A stretch of 64,000 nt of DNA. Source: Beta vulgaris subsp. vulgaris. Lineage: Eukaryota; Streptophyta; Magnoliopsida; Caryophyllales; Amaranthaceae. The notes under the pieces are model-generated. The model made no database searches and was not told the DNA's origin. It saw only the letters and a list, made by a program, of their open reading frames with translations. Numbering within the stretch: position 1 is the stretch's first letter; each line of letters begins with the position of its first letter. Both the position numbers and the translations under genes were made by a program. Location: contig NC_079210.1 of assembly GCF_026745355.1 (NCBI RefSeq), forward strand, positions 7,495,972-7,559,971, read 5' to 3'. Positions 11,915 to 22,723 of this stretch are shown here, one piece after another.

Positions 11915-14900
11915 TGTAATTCAATATAGACACGAATTCATATCGAATACCAAAGAAAAAGCCATATATAGTACCATCAGAAAGTTCTCTAGGAAGATTT
12001 TGAATAGCATAATGCCAATCCTCTTTAAGCGGGTCCTCAACAAGAAAAACTTGATGTGCTTGAGATGCCAAGATGAACGGTTCTCCTTGTGAAATATTCT
12101 TATTCTTATTCACATTCATCCCAAAATCATCCTTTTCCGAATGAAACCACACACATCTAAAAAGATAAACTAAAGTGACTATGATAAGATATCTCAATAA
12201 TATCTTCTAACGAGCCATAATAGTTCACAGCCCCCATAACAGGATTTTGATCTCTACTACTAGCAAAACTATGCGTTAGAGCTGTTAAGGTGACTCCACT
12301 ATTTTGAGTTACGCCATTTTTCTCTCGTTTCATGGTGTGGAACCTATAGCCATTAACAGAGTAGCCACTGAACTTCTTAGCAACACGAGATGGTCCTTTT
12401 ATAACCATTTGATATGATCCGTTATTTCTTCCCCTTCTTGAATATTGAGATCAACTTTCTCTCTAAACCACTCCATGAAATTCTTGCTATGAGTATGCGC
12501 GAATCCCATTTTCTTTTCCTGTGGCTGCTTACAGACAACTTATGTTCACTGTGATTTTATAAATATGTTAGTATCTATCACAATTAGCAATAAAAAAATT
12601 AGAAAAATAATTAGAAAAAATTCCGTGTTAAGTTACTTACTCGATGTATCTCTCAACTTCCTCAGAATCACAATTGAATAAGACTATTGATGGACTTGGG
12701 CCCGTGTAATGTGATCCATCATAAACCCATAATCCTTCTTCTTTCTATTCCTTCCCTTTCCTCTAATAGGTCGGCCAATATTGGGAAATAATGGATTTGA
12801 GATACTAGGATCAACACCATTATTATCTGAAGTATGTTTGATCGATTCAAGTATCTTCACAGAATGCAAGACATTCTTTGGCCAAATATCCTTCAGCCAT
12901 TGAGCCCTCCGGACGACCCTTGTTCCGAACATCAGATTTTAACTCTCGGAGGTACCTCTCTATTGCATACATACACCTAATTCCAACTGGACCACCAAGC
13001 TTAATTTCTTCCACCAAGTGAATTGGTAAATGAACCATGACATCAAAGAAGGTAGGTGGGAAAATCTCTTCTAACTGACAAAGGGTTTCAACAATCTCAG
13101 TTTGCAAATAGTCGAGATCTTGGGGGTCGATAGCTTTCTTCCATATGCCCTTAAAAAAGGCACACAACCTTAGCAAAGGTTTTGCAACATCTTTGCTCAA
13201 AGTTGTCTTGATTGCAACAGGAAGCAAAGTAATGCATTAGAAAATGAGCATCATGACTCTTATATCCAGTGATCTTCCTTTCACCAACTTGCACACATCG
13301 AGCGATATTTGAAGCATATCCAAGTGGTAGCTTTGCATTTTTAATGACCTGGCAAAACAATCGCTTCTCTTCTAATGACATCGAAAAGCGTGATTTTGGA
13401 AATACTTCCTTACCATCTTCTAGTAATTGAGGATGAAGTTCAGGCATCCAATTTAGGGCTTTCAAATCTTGACGAACATTAGCATGATCTTTGCTCTTTC
13501 CAGGTAAATCTAACAGTGTGGCAATGATATTATCACATACATTTTTTTCAATATGCATTACATCAAGATTATGGCGAAGTGAACAATGCTTCCAATATGG
13601 AAGTTTAAAAAATATTGGTACCCTTTTCCATGGAACTTCCTTTTCTTGTTTCGTTATCTTTTGCAACTTTCCACATTTATTTCGAAAACCACAAAGTAAC
13701 TCCTTAGTTTCGATTCCTGTTAAACGCACTGGTTGGTCTCTTTGCCCCGTAACTCCAATAAAAATCTCTTATTACGACGCCAGGGTGGGACAAATCTAAA
13801 AAAGTAGGGTGACCCATATAGCAATGCTTGTGGCTTTTGTTGAAGAACAATGATTCAGTTTCATAATGACAAGCAGGGCATGCAAGTTTCCCTTTTGTGC
13901 TCCAACCAGACAACATTGCATAAGCAGGAAAGTCACTAATGGTAGACATCAATGCTGCATGCATATCAAACCTTTGATTGCTTAAAGAGTCATAAGTTTC
14001 CAATCCAACCTCCCACAATTCTTTCAAATCCTTAATTAGTGGTTGCAAATAAACATGAATATCATTTCCCGGGGATAAGGGACCGGAATAAGCAATGCTA
14101 ACATCAAAAATTCAGGCTTCGTAAGCAACCACGGAGGTAAGTTATAATTGATCAATATCACTGGCCACGTACTATGTACAATGCTCATATTGTGGAATGG
14201 GTTAAACCCGTCTGAAGCTAACCCAAGCCTCACACTACGAGCATCTTTGGCAAAGTCTGGATATCTCTTGTCAAATGTTTTCCATGCTTCACCATCCCTT
14301 GGATGCTGTAAAAGCTCATCTTCTGAATCATTTGTTTTATGCCATATCATGTACTTTGCAGTTTCCGGACACATAAATAACCTTTGCAACCTTTTCTTAA
14401 TTGGAAAACCTTAGAATTTTAGCAGGAATTTTATAATCCTTCCCATTAGTCTTTTCTTTATTAGTTACTTTCCACCTTGAAGTCTTGCAAACTGAACAGC
14501 TTGTTGCATTTGCATGCTCCTCCCAATACAACATGCAGTCATTAGGGCATGCATCAATCTTCTGACAATCTAGCCCTAAAATCTTAAAAATTTTTTGCTT
14601 CATTAAAAGACTTGGGAAATTTGCATCTGGTAGCGTGTCTCTAAATATTCCTAACAAAGCCGACATTGCTACATTGCTCAACTTATGGTCACACTTGTAT
14701 ATAAATAGATGAATAAGAAAGGACAGTTTGGAAAATTTCTTGCAACCTGGATATAATTCTTGTTGACCTTTCTATTAATCTATAAAACTTCTTTGCATCT
14801 TCATTTGGCCCTTCTCTCATTGTATCATGCAACAACCCCTCTATGTCATCATTTGTGTCTAATATCGCATCATGTTCTTCTGTCACATCCGGTTCTTTTT

Positions 14901-15141
14901 CAATATTTATATCTAAGTCTAACAACTTATCAGTTCTGGGAACAAAACCATTAACAATGATATGATCCCTAACAACATTTCTATACTGCCAATAACGATA
15001 ATGACAAACATTGCAAGGACAACAAATCTGGTTCCCTTGTGCTTTAATAGCAAAAGCCTTACTAATGTACTCCTCAACTCCTTCTTCATATTCATTGCTC
15101 CACCTTTGAAGCATCCACCACTTTTTATCTATGTTATCCAT
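11915..15141 (-). pseudogene. CACTA TNP2-like transposase (TnpD type), frame-disrupted
   Basis: This is the transposase of the CACTA element, which binds and cuts the element ends. It starts at ATG 15141 (MDNIDKKWW). Residues 1 to about 75 match the transposase-associated domain (KKWWMLQR, CPCNVC). The long tnp2 core follows from about 14690 to 13250 (LKILGLDCQKIDACPNDCMLY region, GLASDGFNPF, LMLALLIP, HCSLRHNLDVMHIEKN, DLKALNW). Then come a DUF4218-like segment (13200-12900: LPIHLVEEIKLGGP, RYLRELKSDVRNKGRPEGS) and a DUF4216-like end (12400-11915: FHTMKREKNG, VFLVEDPLKEDW). The reading frame jumps at about 14768, 14407, 14085, 13795, 13735, 13228, 12855, 12410 and 12180, yet each piece is open and well conserved. 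One intron probably lies near 12630-12560. No long deletion is evident. Confidence 0.88.
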
Positions 15142-16337
15142 TTTGTTCCTTAATCGTATGTTGCAAACAAGAACATTAAGTCAGCATCCAATTTAAAAGA
15201 TCCCAATTCAGAAAATTCCTATAACATAATTCACAAAACATAAAATTAGATAAAATTCCTTAATTCACAAAACATATTGGGTCTTGGGTAATTGGTAATT
15301 TGATATGATCTGTTTCAACCTTAATTTCTTAAGCTTATTAATTTCATCGTTTCTCTCTCCTCCCACAATCTTGAGATTTTTGACAAAAGGATTCTCTTTC
15401 TGCCATTCAGATGCTTTATCATCTTATTCCCTCAATTCTGAGCTTCTCACTGTAATTCCTTCTATTTCAGCTTCTCTTTTATTTCAATTTCTATTATCAT
15501 TGTCATTATTACCTATTCTGAGGGTTTGTTTCAGTTTATACTAATTATTTTCATGTTCTTTCCTTAGTTGCTACATTACATCAATGTTTTGTCTTTTTAT
15601 TATACACACTAATTTCTGTGATTTAGTTGTTATGTTTGCTGTATATTGCTTGGTTGTTTTAATTAATCTGGCTAATTTCGATGATTTGGGGATTGAATTT
15701 GGATACTTGTTTGCTAATGGTTTCTTTTTCGTTGGTTCTGAATTGGGATTTCTTTGAATTGGGTGATTAATTACGTTGGTTATGCATAAAATTCCTAAAA
15801 CATAGCAGAATCTTAATATCACGAATTTCAATAATCTCAAGAATTCCTAAAACATAAAATTCCAATAACAATTGATTGAAGAACATACTTAATTTTGAAG
15901 CTCGACTGGATTTTGGATTTTAGAAGGATTTCCAGAATTTCCAAAATACAAGAACGCACCTTTGAAGTTCGAAATTTCGCCTCTGTTATGTGAAGTAGTG
16001 TTCGTGAAATTTCGCCTCTTCCCTCTTCTCTATTCCTCTTAGTATGTAATTGGCTGAATTCGGTTCGTGCCTTCAATTCATAGAGAGATTTGGATTTGCA
16101 ATTGATAGGGTTTTTTTTATCTCGATGTCAGTTACCATCGATCAAGGTTCCTTGTTTTAGGGAGATAAGGTGTTGTACTGCTATTCAAATTATGTGAAGT
16201 ATTATTTGAAAATCGTGAAAAAAATTGAGGGAATCATGAGCGTAATTTTTTGTGAGTGGATGAGCGTACGTGCACGTGGTGCTAGCTAACGCATAATCAG
16301 ATGAATAAGTGAATATATTGTACGTAGCGTATAACAC
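15142..16337. other. CACTA 5' leader region upstream of TNP2, no gene seen
   Basis: This 1.2-kb stretch lies between the TNP2 start codon and the right subterminal repeats. It should hold the element's promoter and 5' untranslated region for the minus-strand genes. It is AT-rich, with direct words such as ATTCCTAAAACATA repeated near 15790 and 15843. No further gene was recognised. Confidence 0.5.
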
Positions 16338-16576
16338 ATCAAATGCAACGACTATCCCAAGTCGTTGCAATAGTATATCTAATGCAACGACATGACCAAG
16401 TCGTTGCAATAGATATATATAATGCAACGGTTACTATAAAGTCGTTGCAATAGCTTAATCTATGAACCTAAATTGATTTAGGCCGTTGCAATAGATGATC
16501 CTATTGCAACGGTATAAAAAATAACCGTTGCATTAGCTTATTTTAACCATTGCGTTTGATTAAAAATGTAGTAGTG
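16338..16576. repeat. Right subterminal repeats and terminal inverted repeat of the CACTA element
   Basis: At least eight copies of GCAACG/CGTTGCAA lie between 16340 and 16550, in alternating orientation, followed by AATGTAGTAGTG at the terminus. This is the promoter-side end for the two minus-strand genes. Confidence 0.9.
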
Positions 16577-16579
16577 AAT

Positions 16580-17093
16580 AGAGATAACGTATGTTTATAA
16601 TTGCTTAATATTTACCTTAATTAACACCAATTAAAATAAGTAAATCGGATTTGAAATAAATTTCGAACAAAAATTTTAAACCAAAATATTTAATTGCCAC
16701 GTGGACGCTCAATTTGGGAGCTTTTACTTTATAGTGATCTAAAAGTGCTTGATGATTATGAATATGCTACGTATAACTTTGTATTTTGATTTAGATAATT
16801 ATATAGATAACAAAATTTGTTGTATTTATAACTTAGTATATTGAGAGTGAGGGTCACAAACACAATAGTTAAAATTTTTCTCTCAATTTCAAGAGGTCAT
16901 AAGTTGGAGAATATTTATAGTACACCTGGGTGTATCATGCTCATGTTACACCCAATATTTTTTTGAGCAAAATGAGCGAATGAGCAAAATGAACAAATGA
17001 GCAAATGATTCTACTCATTTAAGAAAATGAGCAAATACTTTTATTACAAAAATGAGCAAATTAGTAAATGAGCAAAATGTCCATATGAGCAAA
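16580..17093. other. Spacer with GAGCAAATGAGCAAAATGAG low-order repeats
   Basis: The zone 16966-17093 is dominated by imperfect repeats of GAGCAAATGAGCAAAATG. A palindromic stretch at 16919-16952 (TACACCTGGGTGTA, then CATGCTCATG) has an inverted relative at 26806-26840. No gene was seen. Confidence 0.6.
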
Positions 17094-17699
17094 TCTATAT
17101 ATATATCTAAAGAAGATTCCTTCAGGCCACGTGTCGCAAAGTTAGAGCTTTCAATCCCACGTGGCATGATGTGGCATGCTCCGTTGATCAGTATTTTTTC
17201 GAAGCTCATTTAGAGTGTCCACGTGGCGAGGTAATCAAAGAGTGTGAAATTCCCATAATCACGCATATCTTCCCTTATATCCGCATATAATTGATTCAGT
17301 CATCTATATAATTGACCGTCAATTACGGATTTTTAATTGATACGTAATCTATATAATTAAGGAAACAGTTAATCACGCCTTAATCTATGTAATTGATACA
17401 CTCAAATTGCAAGTTAAAACTAAAAAAAAATTGAATATCAATCACGGTTGTAATTGATACGAAATCGACACAATTAAGGCAATAATTAATTAGTTACCAA
17501 ATCAACCAACCACGCTAATATCAAGGAAACAATTTTTCCTTACTATGAGTAAATTACATATATAAATAAATTAAATATAAAACCTAAATTATACCCGGCC
17601 ATAAGTAGTATAAATATGAATGATGCTTTGGCTTTTGTTTCACCACACCACACCATAACACAAATTATCAGAAATTTTAAAGTTTCCACTGCAAGCTTC

Positions 17700-18540
17700 C
17701 CGCTTTGTGCATTTGTACCAATTCGATTTCCCCCTCTTTCACTGCTCTTTCTCTCTCTTCCTACTTTTCACACATAATAACAGAGAGAAGAGAGAGAGAG
17801 GAGAGAGAAATGTTTGGAAACAAAATATATCCGCATAAAACTAGATTCATCAATTTTAATTTGGTTGGTGACAAATCAAAATCTTTGAAGCAACGTTAAA
17901 TGAACCATTTACCTAAGTTTAGAATTATGAAATCCTTTGATTTCTTCAATGGGTATGTTTGCTTTATTTTTAAGCTGCTAGACTTTTTGTTGTTGCAGAA
18001 GCTACTCTTGTGAAGCTCAAGCAAGGTTCCCAACTTAATTTAACTCCAACATCCCTATATTCCATGGATTCTGAATCGAATGAATCGAACTCCGGTACAT
18101 CTGTGGAATCACAAAAGGTTTCAGGACTGCCTATGTAATCACGTAATCTATGTAATTGATGCATTCAAATTAAGGAAATGGTTATTTCAAAAAGAAAATC
18201 AGATTTGCTTTATTAAATTGTGTTGTATAATTCTCGAATTAATACTGGACATATTTTTGTTGGCTGCATGTTGTTCGGTGGCGACGGTGCTGCCGTGATG
18301 CACGATAGAAAACCAGCTGGTGATGGTGGTCGGGAAAACAGAGGAGTTGGAGTGAAGAAAAGGGTTTTTTTGGGGTCATATCAATCACGAGGTTTTCTTA
18401 GCTCTCCTCATTTGTTGTTGAATTATGATTTCAATATAAGTTTATCAATAAAATTGATTTACAATTGTTGTTTTTGTTTTTTTCAGTATTATTTTTGCAA
18501 GTGCAAGTTGAAGGAAATCTAAAGCAGGTACAAACTTAGA
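17700..18540 (+). pseudogene. Gene-like fragment of unknown identity inside the Helitron-like block
   Basis: The layout resembles captured gene sequence: a CT-rich leader with GA repeats (17720-17810), an ATG at 17811 with a short open frame, then an exon-like piece at 18000-18115. The latter sits after a TTGTTGCAG acceptor, reads EATLVKLKQGSQLNLTPTSL in translation, and ends at AAAAG before GTTTCAG. A GC-richer open patch follows at 18250-18380. No family was recognised. Helitrons often carry such fragments, but this could also be a remnant of an older gene. Confidence 0.35.
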
Positions 18541-20062
18541 AGAGGAGAGAGAGATTACAAGGTTTTATGATGGTAAAGATGTAAAGGATAACTAATAATC
18601 TGCCATTGATCATGCAACGGATAATCATAATCCCATATATCTTGCAAGACAATCACGACAATCATGCATGCCAATCTTCCTTATTATTCTTTGCTGTAAC
18701 TATAATGTACTGTTACCTACATATAGCTGTATAGCTTCTTTGTAATCTTTTATTTTAGGTAGCTTTCCTTCTATGTATAGCTATATGTTGTACTATATAA
18801 ACTACCAAAGTTAATAATATTATTCAAGCATTGTCTAAACACTTTAAAAGATAGATCAATTTGTTTTATCTAAGTATTTTTTATAGTATTTGCTAAATTA
18901 TTTTTTGACTTAGAATTCTTTCTTTAAAATAGCAAGGGTAGTGGCAGAGCATTTTTGTGCTGTTTGTATGCTTCCATGACCTATAAAATAGATGAGTGTT
19001 TGTATGCTTCCATATTCCATACGAATAAATAGGGATTAGTAAGTTTTTGCATGTCCATATAAGCAATTCTTTATCTGCATTCCCTCCTTTAGACATATTT
19101 TATTAAGTTTTTTTTTGGGAGGGGTTTACCGAATCAGTATTTTATTAGTGACGTAAATAATAACCCGTGCAATTTTGACGTAAATTGAAACTAATTAGAA
19201 GTACGGTACTTATTGAGGGGAAAAATAGTTATTATTTTTGTATTTGAAGTGAGGAAAAAAAAGGACCCAAATTTGTAGACCTATAGGCAAGAATTGTAAT
19301 GTTGTGAATTTTGATTTTTTTTTTAATACTTCTGTAGTGAATTGTGTGTTTTTTTTTTTTGTATAATTCTGTTGTGAATTGTAAATTTTTTTGTGTATTT
19401 GTGTTATAAGCAAGACACTTTTGTAACTTTTTAAATTTTGGTGTTGTTAATTGTTTGGTTGGTTAAACAAAACATGAAAAGTGAGATTTTCTTGGAAGCA
19501 GAAGAAGCCAAAGTGTATTGTTTGGTTGAAAATATATGAAACTTAAAACTTTCTCAAAATGGAGAAATTTACTTATTCTTTTGGGAAGTTAAAGATAAGG
19601 TTATACACTTTCTAGAAAATACAAGTTCATGTGAAAACTAAAATTTTGGAAAAAGCTACTTCAGACGTTGGACTAAACAAGCACTTAATTTGTACTTCAA
19701 TAGTTTTTTTTGTAACGGGTACTATCATAATAAATATTACGCTATCCCTCATTCAAAATCCTGGATCCGCCCTTAATCCTCGAGATTTGTAGACCAACTT
19801 TTGCACTTTTGGTTTTGAACTTCTGTGGAACAAAGGTCGGGCTATTGTAATTGATATAACAGATAATAAAAAAGAGAAGAGAAAATAGAAACAAGTATCA
19901 CTAGAGCATTATAGCTATTGCAATTGATAGATCTCAACCATTGATAAGGTTGACTTTAGATTTATCAAACATATAATACTACGATTGATAAATTTTCCAA
20001 ATTTGAATCAGTATAAACATCAATATCATCTTCTGATCAATAATCAAATCTCTCCCCTAATT

Positions 20063-21467
20063 CACTAGTAGAATAAAGGCTACTTGCTGCGGTTAAAAAG
20101 TGCCCTATTGCTGCGTTCTGGGGCGCGCAGCAATTAAGGGCGCAGCAATAGGTATTAATAATATTGCTGCGGTTTTAAACTGCAGCAATATATACCAATA
20201 TTGCTGCGGTTTTTTAGGCCAAACCGCAGCAATATATGAATTTTTTGGCGAAAAGTAAGGTGACTTAGAGATAATATTGCTGCGGTTTTTAGCCCAAAAC
20301 CGCAGCAATAGGGTCCTACAAGAAAAAAAAGTTTTTTTTTTTTTGCATTTTGCCATAAGATTTGAAAAATAAAACCCGAAAACAAACCCATCCACAAATG
20401 AGCATTATATCATTTAATAGAAACCAAAATCAAAATGAAACCCACATCACTTCTCATTCACAATAGATAAAACTAATAATAAGAACCAGAAAATTATATT
20501 ATGCAGTAAAATCTAAATAAAAAACTGTACCAAATTATAATTGTACCAACTTACAAAGAATAAAGATAATGAAAACAATCAGATCTAAGAAACAAAGATA
20601 ATGAAAACAATCAGATCTAGCCGTATGTTCTTTCCCGGAGATTCATCTGAGAAGGAACTTCGAAAATTCAGATCTTAAAGGGACAAAACTTCGAACAAAA
20701 CCCATCCACAACTTCGAAAATTCAGATCTGAAAGGGACGAAATTCATCTAAATAATGAAAAAAAACAAAAACGAAAAAAAAACCCGAAGAAGGAAGTCGT
20801 CCGCTTCGTCGGCTTCGTGGAAATTCATCGCGTCCGCTTCGTCGGCTTCACCGCGTCGTCCGCTTCGTCGGCTTCGTCGCGTCGTCCGCTTCGTCGGCTT
20901 CGTGGAAATTCATCCACAAATTCATCGCGTCGTCGCCGGAAATTCATCCACAAATTCATCGCGTCCGCTTCGTCGGCTTCGTCGGCTACGTGAAGTCGCC
21001 GGCTTCGTGAAGTCGCCGGCTTCGTGAAGTGAGGGTTGAGAGGTTGAGAGAGATGAGAGAGAAGAGGGGGTTGAGAGGATGAGAGAGAGAAGAGAGACTG
21101 AGGGTGAGAGAGAGAAAATGTTCAAAAAAACCCTAAGTTTTGAGCGCTGAAAGAAACTTTTTTTTTTATGGGTAATTGACAGCTAATATTGCTGCGGTTT
21201 TCTAGTAGGACCGCAGCAATATATTAAAAAAATATTTTTTTTAATATATTGTTGCGGTCCTATTAGGAAACCGCAGCAATATTAGCAGTAAGGGGCCCCA
21301 CATGTTTTTAAAATGGTAACTGTTAGACAATATTGCTGCGGTTTTGGGCGGGAACCGCAGCAATATTGTCATTTTTTATTTTTTATTTATTTTTGCGTGT
21401 TATATTGCTGCGTATAGGTAAAACCGCAGCAATATTACCGCAGCAAATAACATTTATTCTACTAGTG
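20063..21467. mobile_element. Non-autonomous CACTA element, 1.4 kb, TSD ATT
   Basis: Termini are CACTAGTAGAATAAA at 20063 and its inverted complement TTTATTCTACTAGTG ending at 21467 (15-bp TIR). Flanking ATT at 20060-20062 and 21468-21470 is the 3-bp duplication. Subterminal zones (20085-20315 and 21185-21445) are packed with ATTGCTGCGGTTTT and its complement ACCGCAGCAATAT. This motif differs from that of the large CACTA element, so the two need different TNPA partners. There is no transposase; the core is a GC-rich tandem array and GA-rich sequence. Confidence 0.94.
20795..21030. repeat. GC-rich tandem array (TCCGCTTCGTCGGCTTCG units) inside the CACTA element
   Basis: Units built on CGTCCGCTTCGTCGGCTTCG, alternating with AAATTCATCCACAAATTCATCG, repeat about ten times over 235 bp. 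The composition is far more GC- and CpG-rich than anything nearby. One plus-strand frame stays open through the array (20755-21027), giving an Arg/Ser/Ala-rich peptide with SSASSASWK and SASSASPRRP repeats. I infer a low-complexity cargo expanded by slippage rather than a gene. Confidence 0.8.
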
Positions 21468-21757
21468 ATTTTAAGGACATTAATCATCCGTCGCTTGATT
21501 TTGTTTGGCAATTATTAATGGAGGTTGAAATGTGATTGTAGGAATCACAATTCACAAAAAGAAGAAACTAACTAATACCGGCTTTCTACAGTGATAAGCA
21601 AAATAATTTGTAATTAGGTAGATCAAGTTAGAGAAAAAATCGTGGAAATTAGTTATACTATTGAAGTAAATTAGATCTACAAAAAATACAATAAAAATGG
21701 AAGGTATAAATCTAAGACTTTAAATGGATGGTTGTGTTGTAAAACTTATGATAGTTA

Positions 21758-22723
21758 GGGTATATTCTCCCTAACTTATTTTCAGTTCAGTTCGATTCAG
21801 TTCAATTCGGTTGTAAATAGTCCAGTTCAGTTCCAATCAGTTCGAATCGGTTCCTACGTTATCATCTAATTCAGTTAACTTTATAGATTAGGCTGCATTT
21901 AGGACTTGGTATACACTCCATACACTCTAATGCACCTTCTAAATTGAGTATTTACAAATTTATAATAAATAGTATTGTGAGATATGCATAACTATATTAG
22001 TACTCAATTTTTTCCCCATTAGTCAAATTAACACATATGCTATCACATTATATGAGGCATTGATTAAGTTATTACAATTATATAAATCTCTGCAACATTT
22101 GGTGAATCATTCATATTTTGTTGCTTCATTATCAGTCTATTACCCCATTCCAGAAAAATTTTGTGTCAATATTTCATAGTTTGTTGCTTTTTTATCTTCA
22201 CATTCCTATCAAGTATAAAATAATGAAAAACAACCCTTAGAATCTATCATTCCTTTCCAATTAATAAGATAAGTATATTTTAGAAATGATAGTAATTGCA
22301 TATCAGTTTTGATAACGACATTGAGTGGCTCCCCTACACTTCATCATCTGTAAATAAAACGTGGGTATAATAATATGAAAAAGAATTGCTATAAAAAATT
22401 CTAGGTTATGTAATATGCAAGTTGCAATATCGAGAACTAAACACAACATAATATGCCTAAAAGTTACTATATATTGTTTAACAAAGTATTACCATCAAGA
22501 CGTGATACAGTAAAACCCTTCGAATGAATGAAATGTATTCTACCGAATTCCTATATACGATCATATTTTTGGAATTACAGAATCATAGTACAACATTGAA
22601 AGTTCATACAATGATCGTATATAGGAATTTAGTATGGATGCATCACTACTTCAATGTTAAATGTGTTTTGGTGAAGAGAAGTTCAGTTAGGTTTAGGAGA
22701 ATTCAGGTTGAGAGAACGCACCC
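21758..22723. mobile_element. Harbinger-like non-autonomous element (copy 3, diverged)
   Basis: It starts GGGTATATTCTCCCTAACTT after TTA and ends ...GAGAGAACGCACCC before TAA. It shares the terminus style and the TTCAGTTCAGTTC subterminal repeats (complement of GAACTGAACTGAA) with copies 1 and 2, in the opposite orientation. The flanks are TTA and TAA, not an exact duplication, so the boundary or a flank has changed. An internal inverted repeat lies at 22545-22629. Confidence 0.6.
22545..22629. repeat. 19-bp inverted repeat with a 47-bp loop
   Basis: AATTCCTATATACGATCAT at 22545-22563 is the exact inverted complement of ATGATCGTATATAGGAATT at 22611-22629. It lies inside the Harbinger-like copy 3 and may be the footprint of a smaller foldback insertion. 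Confidence 0.8.

Larger units (their letters stand above)
5830..16576 (-). mobile_element. Complete CACTA (En/Spm) DNA transposon, about 10.7 kb, TSD AAT
   Basis: The left end reads CACTACTACATT at 5830 and the right end reads AATGTAGTAGTG ending at 16576. These are perfect 12-bp terminal inverted repeats of the CACTA class. The flanking trinucleotides are AAT on both sides (5827-5829 and 16577-16579), the 3-bp duplication this superfamily makes. Both ends carry clustered subterminal repeats built on TTGCAACG and its complement. The interior has the standard pair of genes on the minus strand: a TNP2-like transposase (15141 to about 11915) and a TNPA-like gene (11801 to about 7485). Between the TNPA-like gene and the left end lies an exon of a PP2C gene. 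The intact ends and TSD show a real insertion. The frame damage in TNP2 makes present activity doubtful unless it is sequence error. The stretch 6150-6960 contains no identified gene, apart from an exon-like minus-strand segment near 6410-6530. Confidence 0.96.

Noticed and set aside
20755..21027. 90-residue plus-strand frame as a gene
   Set aside because: It is an Arg/Ser/Ala low-complexity translation of a tandem array inside a transposon, with no exon structure or family.
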